From: Burkholderia seminalis DSM 23518
GTDB taxonomy: Bacteria; Pseudomonadota; Gammaproteobacteria; Burkholderiales; Burkholderiaceae
DNA length: 64,000 nucleotides
Direction of reading: 5' to 3'
Assembly: GCF_902832885.1 (NCBI RefSeq)
Contig: NZ_CADFDK010000019.1
Span: 1 to 64,000 of the forward strand
In this document: one piece after another, positions 50,181-59,518 of the stretch
Layout of the letters: every line of letters begins with the position of its first letter
Numbering within the stretch: position 1 is the first letter of the stretch
Program-made: the position numbers and the translations under genes
Notes under the pieces: model-generated
What the model saw: only the letters and a program-made list of their open reading frames with translations
Databases searched by the model: none
Told to the model about the DNA's origin: nothing

Positions 50181-50795
50181 ATGGTTACTCGAACCGAGCC
50201 GGCGCGACACGCGCATGAATGGCGCGCGGCGGATTTCGTCGGCGGCCATCCGGCGCTCGATTTCCTCAATACGGTGGCCGACACGGGCAAGACTCGCGAC
50301 GAGGACAAGCTCGTCGACTGGCCGGCCGTGCGCGCGTGGGCGGAGCAGGCCGGATTGCTGGCGCCGGACGATCTGGCGCGGCTGCTGCGTCATCCGCGGC
50401 AGGACGGGCCTGACGAACTGGCGGCGCTGCGCCGCTTTCGTGACGATGCGTATGCCGCGATCGCGCACCTGACGGCGGATGGGGGCGGCAGCGCCGGTGC
50501 GCGCGCGGCGGGCCGGCTCGCGGTGGCGATCCGCGAAGCGATCGGGCGCAGCGCATTCGATGCGATCGACGGCCGCTTCGCGTGGCGGCCCGACGCGCGC
50601 GCCGCGTCGCGCTGGATCGATGCGGCCGCGCTCGGCTTCGAGCAGTTGCTGCGCAGCGACGATTTCGCGCGTGTGCGTCAGTGCGGCCGGTGTACGTGGT
50701 TCTTCGTCGATCGCGGCCGTGGTGTCGGGCGCCGCTGGTGCGACATGCGCACGTGCGGGAACCGCGCGAAGGTGGAGGCGTTCAGGGAACGATGA
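50181..50795 (+). CDS. CGNR zinc-finger / ABATE-domain regulator
   Basis: 204 residues. The N-terminal ABATE-like region contains HPALDFLNTVADTG and DWPAVRAWAEQAGLL. The C-terminal treble-clef finger has CGRCTWFFVDRG, then RRWCDMRTCGNRAKVEAF: four Cys and the eponymous CGNR. Such proteins are stress-linked DNA-binding regulators. It is divergent from the hydrolase (81-nt gap), a likely target. Confidence 0.9.
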   Translation: MVTRTEPARHAHEWRAADFVGGHPALDFLNTVADTGKTRDEDKLVDWPAVRAWAEQAGLLAPDDLARLLRHPRQDGPDELAALRRFRDDAYAAIAHLTADGGGSAGARAAGRLAVAIREAIGRSAFDAIDGRFAWRPDARAASRWIDAAALGFEQLLRSDDFARVRQCGRCTWFFVDRGRGVGRRWCDMRTCGNRAKVEAFRER

Positions 50796-50831
50796 AGCGC
50801 ACGGCGTGACGGGGCGCGCGCCGTGCGTGCG

Positions 50832-51737
50832 TCATTGGGCGGCTTCGCGCGGCCGGTGTTCGGGCCACAGCGTCGCGGCGATGAACAGCCCGGCGGCGAG
50901 GAACGGCGCACCGATCGCGAACAGGATGGCCGTGAGGCCCCAGCGATCCCAGAAGCGGTCGACGATCGCGCGTTCGGGGGTGACGGGGTCGTACAGCACG
51001 TTGACCGTGTCGCCCTCGTGCAGGCCCGGATGCGACGCCGCCGAGCCTTGCGCGAACGTGATCAGCCGCCCGCTGTCGGTCGTGAACGCGACGATGGCCG
51101 AATAGAGCGACGTGCGCGAGCGCGACGACCGTCCGTTTTTCGCGATCTCGACGACGTGGCCGGTCGAGCGCGCGTAGTGGTGGACGATCTGCCACTGATG
51201 CAGCGCGGTCGCGCCGGCGCCGGCGAAAAAGCCCGTGCCGATCGCGATCGGAATCAGCACGATCGCGACATCCCAGCGGCGCCGCGCCCGTTTGAGCGCG
51301 GCGCGGGTCGGCGGCGGCTCGGCCGGCCGGCGCCGCCGCTCGGCGGCAATCAGCAGGCCGCCGATCGCGAACGACGCGACGGCGAGCAGCGCCGGCACGA
51401 GCACCGGAAACCAGCGTTGCGCGAAATCGTCGATCAGGGCGGGGCGGTCGGGGTGGGCGGGGTCGAGCAGCACGTCGACGTTCTCGCCGATGTCGTACGC
51501 CGGGACGGTCGAGGCGGTATTGCCGGCAATTTCGCGGCGCTGGCCGTCGTTCGCGAGGTACGCGACGATCGGCCGGTACGCGCGCATCGCGTCGCTGTCC
51601 TGCACGATGCGCACGACCGTGCCCGGCGCGCGGATCAAGTGGCCGGTTGCGCGGCCGGCCGTGACGGCGAGCACGCCCGCGAGCACGAGCAGCGCGACGC
51701 CGAGTGCCAGCGCGACGAGCGCGTCCTTACCCGGCAT
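50832..51737 (-). CDS. Membrane protein with two DUF3592 domains
   Basis: 301 residues from the ATG at 51737; a longer frame upstream lacks support. Hydrophobic segments lie near 6-28, 115-140, 165-185 and close to the end. Each extramembrane part has the DUF3592 pattern: GTVVRIVQDSDAMRAYRPIVAY ... GENVDVLLDPAHPDRPALID, and GHVVEIAKNGRSSRSRTSLY ... GDTVNVLYDPVTPERAIVD. Function unknown. Confidence 0.85.
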   Translation of the reverse strand: MPGKDALVALALGVALLVLAGVLAVTAGRATGHLIRAPGTVVRIVQDSDAMRAYRPIVAYLANDGQRREIAGNTASTVPAYDIGENVDVLLDPAHPDRPALIDDFAQRWFPVLVPALLAVASFAIGGLLIAAERRRRPAEPPPTRAALKRARRRWDVAIVLIPIAIGTGFFAGAGATALHQWQIVHHYARSTGHVVEIAKNGRSSRSRTSLYSAIVAFTTDSGRLITFAQGSAASHPGLHEGDTVNVLYDPVTPERAIVDRFWDRWGLTAILFAIGAPFLAAGLFIAATLWPEHRPREAAQ

Positions 51738-52023
51738 GGTCCGATCCGGTTCGTGCGTCGCGCGGCGGATTCGGACGGGCTCGGGTGCGCGGCTCGACCC
51801 GACGGACAAGCCGATATCGGCGCAACCAGGCCCTCTGAATGGTCGCGTCTCGTTCACATGCTTCCATGTATGACGTCCCATGTTCTCTCAGTGCCGGCAG
51901 GCAAACGCCTGGGCCGGTCGTGTGATATTTGTCGGACGATTCTAGCGGAAACGTTGCGCGAGAGGCGCGCGGGTTGCATGCCGAGAAAGGTGTACAACCG
52001 TGAAATTCGGCGGCGGAAAAGGA

Positions 52024-52055
52024 AAAGGCCGGTCAGCTTGCGCTGACCGGCCTTT
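52024..52055 (-). terminator. tRNA-Lys terminator
   Basis: A 14-bp stem AAAGGCCGGTCAGC / GCTGACCGGCCTTT with loop TTGC, just downstream of the minus-strand tRNA, with TTTTCC after it. Confidence 0.85.
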
Positions 52056-52063
52056 GAAATTCC

Positions 52064-52139
52064 TGGTGGGGCGTGAGTGACTCGAACACTCGACCTACGG
52101 ATTAAGAGTCCGCTGCTCTACCAACTGAGCTAACGCCCC
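52064..52139 (-). tRNA. tRNA-Lys (anticodon CUU)
   Basis: 76 nt including the encoded CCA. Acceptor GGGGCGT / ACGCCCC, D-arm TAGCTCAGTTGGTAGAGCA, anticodon loop CTCTTAA (CUU), T-arm with GTTCGAGTC. All stems close. CUU reads AAG. Confidence 0.95.
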
Positions 52140-52329
52140 CAACAGAAGAAAGATTATGCCGGGGTTTTCAGGGCATGGCAAGCCCTTTGTGCAAATTTCC
52201 TGAAAATATTTCGTCACGCCGGCGGCCGGCGGCGGCGCGGTAACGAGCGATCGCAGTTTGCGCGCTCCCGGTATGATGACGCCATACGTGTTGCGCGGCG
52301 GTCGCGCAACGCTTTCTGGACAGTCGAAG

Positions 52330-52734
52330 ATGGACGAAAACGCAGTCCGCGAATTGCTGGATCGCCTGCTGGCCCCGTGGGTCCGCTCGCTGGGTCTGGT
52401 CCCCGTGTCGATCGGCGACGACAGCGTCACGCTGCGCCTGCCGTTTTCCGGCGAATTCCGCCATTCGGGTGGCATCATCTGCGGCCAGGTGTTCACGGCG
52501 GCCGCCGACACCGCGATGGTGGTCGCGATCTCGTCCGCGCTCGGCGAGTTCCGGCCGATGACGACGGTATCGCTGAACACCAACTTCATGCGTCCCGTGC
52601 GCAAGGGCGACGTGCTTGTCACCGCGCGCGTGCTGCGGATGGGCCGCAACCTCGTGTTCGGCGAAGTCGAGCTGTTCGACGAGGACGGCAAGATGGCCGT
52701 CCATGCGACGTCGACCTACGCCCTCGTCAGCTGA
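52330..52734 (+). CDS. PaaI-family hotdog thioesterase
   Basis: 134 residues. LRLPFSGEFRHSGGIICGQVFTAAADTAMVVAI carries the hotdog helix with a conserved Gly-Gly and the catalytic-type Asp. MTTVSLNTNFMRPVRKGDVLVTARVLRMGRNLVFGEVEL is the second half. It hydrolyses acyl-CoA; the substrate is unknown. The ATG at 52330 fits the family; the SD is weak. The patatin gene starts 8 nt after it. Confidence 0.88.
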   Translation: MDENAVRELLDRLLAPWVRSLGLVPVSIGDDSVTLRLPFSGEFRHSGGIICGQVFTAAADTAMVVAISSALGEFRPMTTVSLNTNFMRPVRKGDVLVTARVLRMGRNLVFGEVELFDEDGKMAVHATSTYALVS

Positions 52735-52742
52735 GCGGCGCG

Positions 52743-53609
52743 ATGTTCGACCAGATCGTTTTTGCGGGCGGCGGCAATCGCTGCTGGTGGCAGGCCGGCT
52801 TCTGGGACGTCGCGCAGCCGGCGCTCGGCCTGCGCCCGCGCGTGATCACCGGCATCTCGGCCGGCGCCGCGACCGCGTGCATGCTGTATACACGCGACGC
52901 CGCATGGGTGATGCGCTATTACGAAGAGGCGCTGCGCGACAACCGGAAGAACGCGTACTGGGGCAACCTGTTCGGGCGCGAGCCCGTGTTTCCGCATTAC
53001 CGCATCTATCGCCAGGCGTTGCTCGACATCTACGGCGAGCCGTTCGCGAAGCTGGCCGACGCGCCGGAGATCCGCATCGGCGTGTCGCACGTGCCGCGCT
53101 GGCTCGGCGCGCGCAGCGCGGTCGCCGCCGGGCTCGTCGCGTACAACATCGAGAAATACGTGCGCAAGACGCTGCACCCGACGCTCGGGCGCACGCTCGG
53201 CTTTCGGCCCGAATTCGTGCGGGCGCAGGCCTGCACGCGCGTCGACGAACTCGCCGACCTGATCCTGCAGTCGTCCTGCACGCCGCCGTTCACGCCGGTA
53301 TTGCGCCGCGGCGGCCGGCCCGTGCTCGACGGCGGGATGGTCGACAACGTGCCCGTCGACGCGCTCGACCCGTCGCCCGGCGACGTGCTGGTGCTCGTCA
53401 CGCGGCTGTATCCGCGTCCGCAGATGTTCACGGTCGCGCACGGCGATCAGCGGCGGCTGTACGTGCAGCCGTCGAGCAAGGTACCGATTTCGAGCTGGGA
53501 TTACACGAGCCCGTCGCAGATGCGGCACGCGTACGATCTCGGGCGGCGCGACGGCGAGCATTTCCTCACGCGCGTCGGCGCGATGACGGGCGGCCGCGCG
53601 GCCGCCTGA
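52743..53609 (+). CDS. Patatin-like phospholipase
   Basis: 288 residues. Oxyanion segment FAGGGNRCWW (7-16), nucleophile S39 in GISAG, catalytic D196 in VLDGG. It lacks a signal peptide or transmembrane domain, so it is a cytosolic or peripheral lipid acyl hydrolase. It is in one unit with the upstream thioesterase, which could process the released acyl chain (inference). Confidence 0.9.
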   Translation: MFDQIVFAGGGNRCWWQAGFWDVAQPALGLRPRVITGISAGAATACMLYTRDAAWVMRYYEEALRDNRKNAYWGNLFGREPVFPHYRIYRQALLDIYGEPFAKLADAPEIRIGVSHVPRWLGARSAVAAGLVAYNIEKYVRKTLHPTLGRTLGFRPEFVRAQACTRVDELADLILQSSCTPPFTPVLRRGGRPVLDGGMVDNVPVDALDPSPGDVLVLVTRLYPRPQMFTVAHGDQRRLYVQPSSKVPISSWDYTSPSQMRHAYDLGRRDGEHFLTRVGAMTGGRAAA

Positions 53610-53661
53610 CGATCGGGAAGGGAGAAGCGGGGGCCGCGCGGCGCGCGCGCAGCCCGTGCGA

Positions 53662-54675
53662 TCAGCGCTTGCGGATCGGCGTCAGCGCTTCCGGGTTGGC
53701 GACGCTCGACATGTCGCCGTCGTCGAACGCGAGGATGTTGCGGAACGCCGCGCTGAAGTAAAGCTCGTAGCTTTCGCGCTCGACGTAGCCGATGTGCGGC
53801 GTGCAGATCACGTTTTCCATCCGCAGCAGGCTGTAGCCCTGCAGGATCGGCTCGCTCTCGAACACGTCGATCGCGACCATCCCCGGACGGTTGTGCGACA
53901 GCGCGTTGACGAGCGCGTTTTCCTCCAGCAGCTCGGCGCGGCTCGTGTTGACGAGCAGCGACGTCGGTTTCATTCGCATCAGGTCTTCCTGCTTCACGAT
54001 CCCGCGCGTGTCGTCGTGCAGGCGCAGGTGCAGCGACAGCACGTCGCTCTGCTCGAACAGCGCTTCGCGGCTCTCGGCCGCCGTGTAGCCGTCGGCGCGC
54101 GCGGCTTCGAGCGAATGCTCACGGCCCCAGATCAGCACGTTCATCCCGAAGGCCTTGCCGTAGCCGGCGACGAGCCGGCCGATCTTGCCGTAGCCCCAGA
54201 TCCCGAGCGTCTGGCCGCGCAGCACCTGGCCGAGGCCGAAGTTCGGCGGCAGCGCCGACGTCTTCAGGCCCGACTGCTGCCAGGCGCCCTGCTTCAGGTT
54301 CGCGACGTATTGCGGAATGCGGCGCTGGGCGGCCATCACGAGCGCCCACGTCAGTTCGGCGGGCGCGATCGGCGAACCGGTGCCTTCGAGCACCGCGATG
54401 CCGCGGTCGGTACAGGCTTCCAGATCGATGTGGCTCGACACGCGGCCGGTCTGGCTGATCATGCGCAGGTTCGGCAGCTTGGCGAGCAGTTGCGACGTAA
54501 TCGGGGTCCGTTCACGAATCAGCACGAGCGCCTCGACTTCCGCCAGGCGGCTTGCGAGCTGTCCCAGGCCGCGCACCGTATTGTTGAAGACCTTCACGTC
54601 GTGGCCGGCGAGCATCTCGAAGCAGTTCAGCTTGCGGACGGCGTCCTGGTAGTCGTCGAGGATGGCAATTTTCAT
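53662..54675 (-). CDS. D-2-hydroxyacid dehydrogenase family protein
   Basis: 337 residues. NAD-binding Rossmann motif LGIWGYGKIGRLVAGYGKAFGM, catalytic Arg in VNTSRAELLEE, Glu in DVFESEP and His in CTPHIGYVE. It reduces a 2-keto acid or oxidises a D-2-hydroxy acid; the substrate cannot be told from sequence. The ATG at 54675 (MKIAILDDYQD) is family-like; the upstream frame is non-coding. It is divergent from a LysR gene. Confidence 0.9.
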   Translation of the reverse strand: MKIAILDDYQDAVRKLNCFEMLAGHDVKVFNNTVRGLGQLASRLAEVEALVLIRERTPITSQLLAKLPNLRMISQTGRVSSHIDLEACTDRGIAVLEGTGSPIAPAELTWALVMAAQRRIPQYVANLKQGAWQQSGLKTSALPPNFGLGQVLRGQTLGIWGYGKIGRLVAGYGKAFGMNVLIWGREHSLEAARADGYTAAESREALFEQSDVLSLHLRLHDDTRGIVKQEDLMRMKPTSLLVNTSRAELLEENALVNALSHNRPGMVAIDVFESEPILQGYSLLRMENVICTPHIGYVERESYELYFSAAFRNILAFDDGDMSSVANPEALTPIRKR

Positions 54676-55101
54676 GGTGAACGGGTGTCGCGCGTTGAAA
54701 GCGGCCGTGGCGGCGGCGCACGTTGCGCGCCCGTCCCGCCCGGCCGGGGCCGACATGATGCTACGTCGGCCGCCTTCATGGTGTCTTTTTAACAGGTTGT
54801 TACGCTCCGCCGCAATTGGCGGGAGCCTGACCCGGCGCCGCTCGCGCGCAGTGTGGAAGGGTGCGCTGTTGTGTCGCATCAGACACGTCCTTCCTGATTC
54901 GGCTGCTTACTCGACGAGGTTCACCCAATTGTTGCTCCAATCAGAATAATTGGATCATCCATCCGCGTAAGGCGAGGATTTTTGACTATTTTTATCGTCA
55001 ACCGGTGCCTTGTTGAGCAACTCTGCATCATTTCCGCTGTCGTAGGAGAATTACGCATTTGCTTCATCTTTTTGAAGTTGTACTAGCGGCAGGAGTCGTT
55101 T
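54676..55101. other. Divergent region between the dehydrogenase and LysR genes
   Basis: 426 nt. AT-rich around 54945-55080, where the LysR promoter must lie. No clear T-N11-A palindrome was identified. No gene is seen. Confidence 0.4.
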
Positions 55102-56151
55102 ATGGATCATTTGCAGTCGATGCGCGTGTTCGTCAAGGTTGCAGATCTCGGCAGTTTCGCGCGGGCCGCGAGCGCAATGGATATCTCCAACGCGGTCGCG
55201 ACGCGCCATGTCGCCGACCTGGAAGGCCGGCTTGGCACACGTTTGCTCAATCGCACCACGCGCAGCCTCTCCCTGACGGAGTCGGGTCAGGTCTATCTGG
55301 AGCGTGCCCGCCAGATCCTCGATGAGCTCGAGGACGTCGAGCAGATGGTCGTCGCGCGCAATCACGAGCCGGTCGGCACGCTGCGCATCGTCGCGCCGGT
55401 CGTGTTCGGCCTGCACAACCTCGCGCCCGTGCTGCAGTCGTACACGGAGAATTTCCCGAAAGTGGTGCCGGATCTCACGCTGGTCGACCGGCAGGTCGAT
55501 CTCGTCGAGGAGGGCTTCGATGTCGGTATCGTCGTCACGCGCCAGATGCGCAGCGCGAGCATCGTCACGCGGCGCCTGACCACCGGCTGCATGACCGTGT
55601 GCGCGACGCCGAGCTACCTGGAGAAGCACGGTGTGCCGACGCATCCGGAGCAGCTCGCCGAGCACCCGAGCCTGAGCCTGCCGACCGAATACTGGGGCGA
55701 CGAGCGCGTGTTCACGGGGCCGGACGGCGAAGTGCGCGTGCGCCCGACCAACGTGATCGTCGCGAACAACACCGCGATGCTGCGCCAGTTCGCGCTGCTC
55801 GGCATGGGCGTCGCGATCCTGCCGAGCTACCTGATCGGCAGCGACATCGCGCGCGGCGCGCTGGTGCGGCTGCTGCCGGATTTCCGGCTGCCGCAGGTCG
55901 AGATCAACATCGCGTACCCGAGCCGGCGCCATCTGCCTGCGAAGGTTCGGACCTTCATCGACCACCTCGTCGAGCATTTCAGCCACTCGACCGACGCGAT
56001 GATGGGGGAACAGTGGGCCGCGCAGAGTTCGGCGCTCGCGCCGATCGGCGTCGAGACGCGTGCCGAGCAGCCGGAAGCGGCCGACCCGAACCTGTCGCCG
56101 CGCTTGCCGCGTTCGCCGCGCACGCGCGTCGCGGCGCCGTCGCCGCTGTAA
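55102..56151 (+). CDS. LysR-family transcriptional regulator
   Basis: 349 residues. HTH at about 5-60 (LQSMRVFVKVADLGSFARAASAMDISNAVATRHVADLEGRLG) and the effector domain with LRIVAPVVFGLHNLAPVL. The last about 45 residues are a Pro/Arg/Ala-rich extension absent from typical members (about 300 aa). SD AGGAG. The effector is unknown; the divergent dehydrogenase is a candidate target. Confidence 0.9.
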   Translation: MDHLQSMRVFVKVADLGSFARAASAMDISNAVATRHVADLEGRLGTRLLNRTTRSLSLTESGQVYLERARQILDELEDVEQMVVARNHEPVGTLRIVAPVVFGLHNLAPVLQSYTENFPKVVPDLTLVDRQVDLVEEGFDVGIVVTRQMRSASIVTRRLTTGCMTVCATPSYLEKHGVPTHPEQLAEHPSLSLPTEYWGDERVFTGPDGEVRVRPTNVIVANNTAMLRQFALLGMGVAILPSYLIGSDIARGALVRLLPDFRLPQVEINIAYPSRRHLPAKVRTFIDHLVEHFSHSTDAMMGEQWAAQSSALAPIGVETRAEQPEAADPNLSPRLPRSPRTRVAAPSPL

Positions 56152-56195
56152 CGGCGCGACGGCCGGGCGGCGGTTGCCGCCGGCACAAAAGAAAA

Positions 56196-56227
56196 ACGCG
56201 GATCGAGCGATCGATCCGCGTTTTTTT
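56196..56227. terminator. Bidirectional terminator between lysR and topB
   Basis: ACGCGGATCGA / TCGATCCGCGT, an 11-bp stem with loop GCGA, preceded by A-rich and followed by T7. It serves both convergent genes. Confidence 0.9.
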
Positions 56228-56282
56228 CATGGCTGCCTGGCGCAGCCCGATACGCCGGGGAAGGCTCCCGGCGGCCGGGCCG

Positions 56283-58907
56283 TTACGACCCCGTCTTGCG
56301 CGTCGTCGTCTTGCGGGCGGCGGTCTTGGTCGCCGTGGTCTTGGCGGCCGTCTTGCGGGCCGGTGCCGCTTTCTCTTCGGCGCCTTCCGTCACGGTTTCG
56401 GCCTCCTTCGTTGCCGATTTTGCCGTCTTCTTCGCGGCGGCGGCCTTCGGTTCCTTCTTCTCGAACTCGAAACCGATCTTGCCGTCCGGCTGCTTCACGA
56501 GGAACGCCTTGAAGTTGCGGCCGGTACGCGACGACTTGAAGTTCGGCAGCAGATCCGTGCGGCCGTCGGCCAGCAGCTTGCCCATCTGCTCGCGCGTGAT
56601 TTCCTGTTGCAGGATCACCTTGCCCGAGCGGAAGTCGCAGGTCTTCGGGTTCGCCACCGAGTGCTCGCACACGTAGCTCATCCCGTGCTCGAACACGCGG
56701 CCCTTGCACTTCGGGCACGCGCCGACCGGTTCCTGCGCGGAGAAGTCGGGCGCTTCGCCTTCCTCGCCGCCCTGGTCCTGGCCGAAATCGAACTCGAGCT
56801 TGTAGTTCTTCGTCTCGTCGTCGAAGGACAGCTTGAGGATCGCCGAGAACGGGCGGCCCATCTTGCTGCGGAAGCCGGACAGCGGCCCGATTTCCTTCTT
56901 CTGCAGCAATTCCTCGACTTCCGGGATCTCGAACTGCCGGCTGCCCGGGATCTTCGAGATCGAGAACTCGCACTTCGTGCACGCGAAGCGGCGGTAGTTT
57001 TCCTTCACCTGGCCGCCGCAGTTCGGGCATGGCGTCTCGAGCGTCGCGTAATCGCCGGGGATCGTGTCGGAATCGTATTCCTTCGCGCGCTTGACGATCT
57101 GCTGCGTCATGCGGGCGATTTCCTGCATGAACGCGTCCCGCCCGAGATTGCCGCGCTCCATCTGCGACAGCTTGTATTCCCATTCGCCGGTCAGCTCGGG
57201 CGCGGTCAGTTCCTTCACGCCGAGCCCGCGCAGCAGCGTCATCAGCTGGAATGCCTTCGCGGTCGGGATCAGCTCGCGGCCTTCGCGCAGCAGGTATTTC
57301 TCGCCGAGCAGGCCTTCGATGATCGCCGCACGCGTTGCCGGCGTGCCGAGACCCTTCGCGGCCATCGCCTCGCGCAGCTCGTCGTCCTCGACGAGCTTGC
57401 CCGCGCCTTCCATCGCCGACAGCAGCGTCGCTTCCGAATAGCGTGCGGGCGGCTTCGTCACGAGCGCGACGGCGGCGATTTCGTCCGTCTTCACCTTCTC
57501 GTCCTTCTGCACCGGCACGAGGTTCGCGTCCGCGCCTTCGGCGTCGCGGCCGTACACCTGCAGCCAGCCCGGCTCGACGAGCACCTTGCCTTCGGTCTTG
57601 AAGTGATGGCCGGCGACTTCGGTGATCCGCGTCGTGACGCGGAATTCGGCCGCCGGGAAGAACACGGCGAGGAAGCGCTTCACGACCATGTCGTAGAGCT
57701 TCTGCTCCGGCTCGGACAGCGACTTCGGCGCCTGCAGCGTCGGGATGATTGCAAAGTGGTCACTGATCTTCGAGTTGTCGAAGATCCGCTTGTTCGGCTT
57801 GACCCAGCCCTTGTCGAGCACCTGCTTCGCGTGCGGCAGGTAGTTGTTGCTCTCCTTGAGCATCTCGAGCGTGGACTCGACCGTCGACAGGTAGTCTTCC
57901 GGCAGCGCGCGCGCGTCGGTACGCGGGTAGGTCAGCACCTTGTGCTTTTCATACAGCGCCTGCGCGAGACCGAGCGTGTTCTTCGCGGAGAAGCCGAAGC
58001 GGCTGTTCGCCTCGCGCTGCAGGCTCGTCAGGTCGAACAGCAGCGGCGACAGTTGCGTTGACGGCTTCGATTCCTCGGAGACCGTGCCGATCTGGTCGCG
58101 GCACGCGGCGACGATCGTTTCGGCGGCCGGCAGGCTCCACAGGCGGGAGTCGCGCTTCTCCGGATCGAATTCGTCGCGCTTGAATTTCGGGTCGAACCAC
58201 TTGCCTTCGTAGAAGCCGCCGGCGCACGCAAACTCGGCCTTCACTTCCCAGTAGTCGCGCGGAATGAAACGGCGGATTTTCTCTTCACGTTCGACGACGA
58301 TCGACAGCGTTGGCGTCTGAACGCGGCCGACGGTGGTCAGGAAGAAGCCGCCGCCCTTGCTGTTGAACGCGGTCATCGCGCGGGTGCCGTTGATCCCGAC
58401 GAGCCAGTCGGCTTCCGAGCGGCAGCGCGCCGCGTCGGCGAGCGGCTGCATGTCGGTGTCGCTGCGCAGGTTCGCGAAACCGTCGCGGATCGCCTGCGGC
58501 GTCATCGACTGCAGCCACAGGCGCTGGACCGGCTGCTTCGCCTTCGCGTGCTGCGCGATCAGGCGGAAAATCAGTTCGCCCTCGCGCCCCGCGTCACATG
58601 CGTTGATCAGGCGGTCGACGTCCTTGCGCTTCATCAGCTTCGTGAGCACCTTGAGGCGCGACTCGCTTTTTGCGATCGGGTTCAGGTCGAAATGCGGGGG
58701 GATGACGGGCAGATGCGCGAAGCTCCATTTCCCGCGCTTGACCTCGTACTCTTCCGGGGCGGCGATTTCCAGCAGGTGGCCGACAGCGGACGAAAGGACG
58801 AAATCGTCGCTCTCGTAATACTCGTCATGCTTGGTAAAGCCGCCCAAAGCGCGTGCGATGTCGTTCGCGACAGAAGGCTTTTCCGCAATGATCAGTGCTT
58901 TGGACAT
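56283..58907 (-). CDS. topB: DNA topoisomerase III
   Basis: 874 residues. TOPRIM with E9 (IIAEKPSVAND) and D105/E109 (NACDAGREGELIF). Active-site Y327 in VLTYPRTDAR. Zn-finger-like CPNCGG and CPKCKGR follow. The C-terminal region is repeated, ending in a Lys/Ala/Thr-rich tail. It is a type IA enzyme that decatenates replication intermediates. The length exceeds E. coli TopB (653), as expected for Burkholderia-type extended tails. Confidence 0.95.
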   Translation of the reverse strand: MSKALIIAEKPSVANDIARALGGFTKHDEYYESDDFVLSSAVGHLLEIAAPEEYEVKRGKWSFAHLPVIPPHFDLNPIAKSESRLKVLTKLMKRKDVDRLINACDAGREGELIFRLIAQHAKAKQPVQRLWLQSMTPQAIRDGFANLRSDTDMQPLADAARCRSEADWLVGINGTRAMTAFNSKGGGFFLTTVGRVQTPTLSIVVEREEKIRRFIPRDYWEVKAEFACAGGFYEGKWFDPKFKRDEFDPEKRDSRLWSLPAAETIVAACRDQIGTVSEESKPSTQLSPLLFDLTSLQREANSRFGFSAKNTLGLAQALYEKHKVLTYPRTDARALPEDYLSTVESTLEMLKESNNYLPHAKQVLDKGWVKPNKRIFDNSKISDHFAIIPTLQAPKSLSEPEQKLYDMVVKRFLAVFFPAAEFRVTTRITEVAGHHFKTEGKVLVEPGWLQVYGRDAEGADANLVPVQKDEKVKTDEIAAVALVTKPPARYSEATLLSAMEGAGKLVEDDELREAMAAKGLGTPATRAAIIEGLLGEKYLLREGRELIPTAKAFQLMTLLRGLGVKELTAPELTGEWEYKLSQMERGNLGRDAFMQEIARMTQQIVKRAKEYDSDTIPGDYATLETPCPNCGGQVKENYRRFACTKCEFSISKIPGSRQFEIPEVEELLQKKEIGPLSGFRSKMGRPFSAILKLSFDDETKNYKLEFDFGQDQGGEEGEAPDFSAQEPVGACPKCKGRVFEHGMSYVCEHSVANPKTCDFRSGKVILQQEITREQMGKLLADGRTDLLPNFKSSRTGRNFKAFLVKQPDGKIGFEFEKKEPKAAAAKKTAKSATKEAETVTEGAEEKAAPARKTAAKTTATKTAARKTTTRKTGS

Positions 58908-59101
58908 GACAGGTGTGTGTTGGTAGACCGGGTTCGCCGGTTGTGGGTCGCTTTTACGACCGCTTTATAGCACACGCCGCAGCGACGGCGGCTCGGCGTG
59001 TAAAAAGCGGCCCATCATAGAGGGGGGCTGCAACGGCGGCAAGCGCCCCGCCGCGGCGAGGCGCGCAAACACGCGCCCAACCGCTGCGCCGGCCGGCGAA
59101 T

Positions 59102-59482
59102 TCAGGCTTCGACGATCAGGACGTTGCGCAATTTCGGTGCGTGCGGCGCGCCGGGTACCGCGCTCAGGTCGGACAGCATCCGCTCGACGATCGCCGCGTG
59201 TGGCAGCACCGTGCCGAAGAAACGTGCGGTGTTGGCATCCTCGATCAGGATCGTCGGGAAGTTCTCGACGTCGAGATCGTCGAGCCGGTCGGCATGCGTT
59301 TCGATGTCGATCCAGGCGAAACAGGCGTTTGGATGCGCATCGGCGAGTTGGTCGAAGGCCGTCCGGTAGTCACGGCACGTGCCGCACCACTCGGCGCACA
59401 GGCAGGCGACGAGCAACGTGCCGGGATCGGCGAGGCGCTCGGCGATCCGATCCGCATCGGTGTCGAGGTTCAGCGCGGGCAT
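59102..59482 (-). CDS. Thioredoxin-like protein
   Basis: 126 residues. WCGTC active site (C33, C36) in LCAEWCGTCRDYRTAFDQL, and the cis-Pro loop NFPTILIED. Thioredoxin fold, cytoplasmic (no signal). The active pair GT differs from the GP of canonical thioredoxin, suggesting another redox partner. It lies just after dprA on the same strand. Confidence 0.88.
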   Translation of the reverse strand: MPALNLDTDADRIAERLADPGTLLVACLCAEWCGTCRDYRTAFDQLADAHPNACFAWIDIETHADRLDDLDVENFPTILIEDANTARFFGTVLPHAAIVERMLSDLSAVPGAPHAPKLRNVLIVEA

Positions 59483-59518
59483 GGAATTCCTTGGATATCG
59501 TCGGCGGCTTGGCCGCCT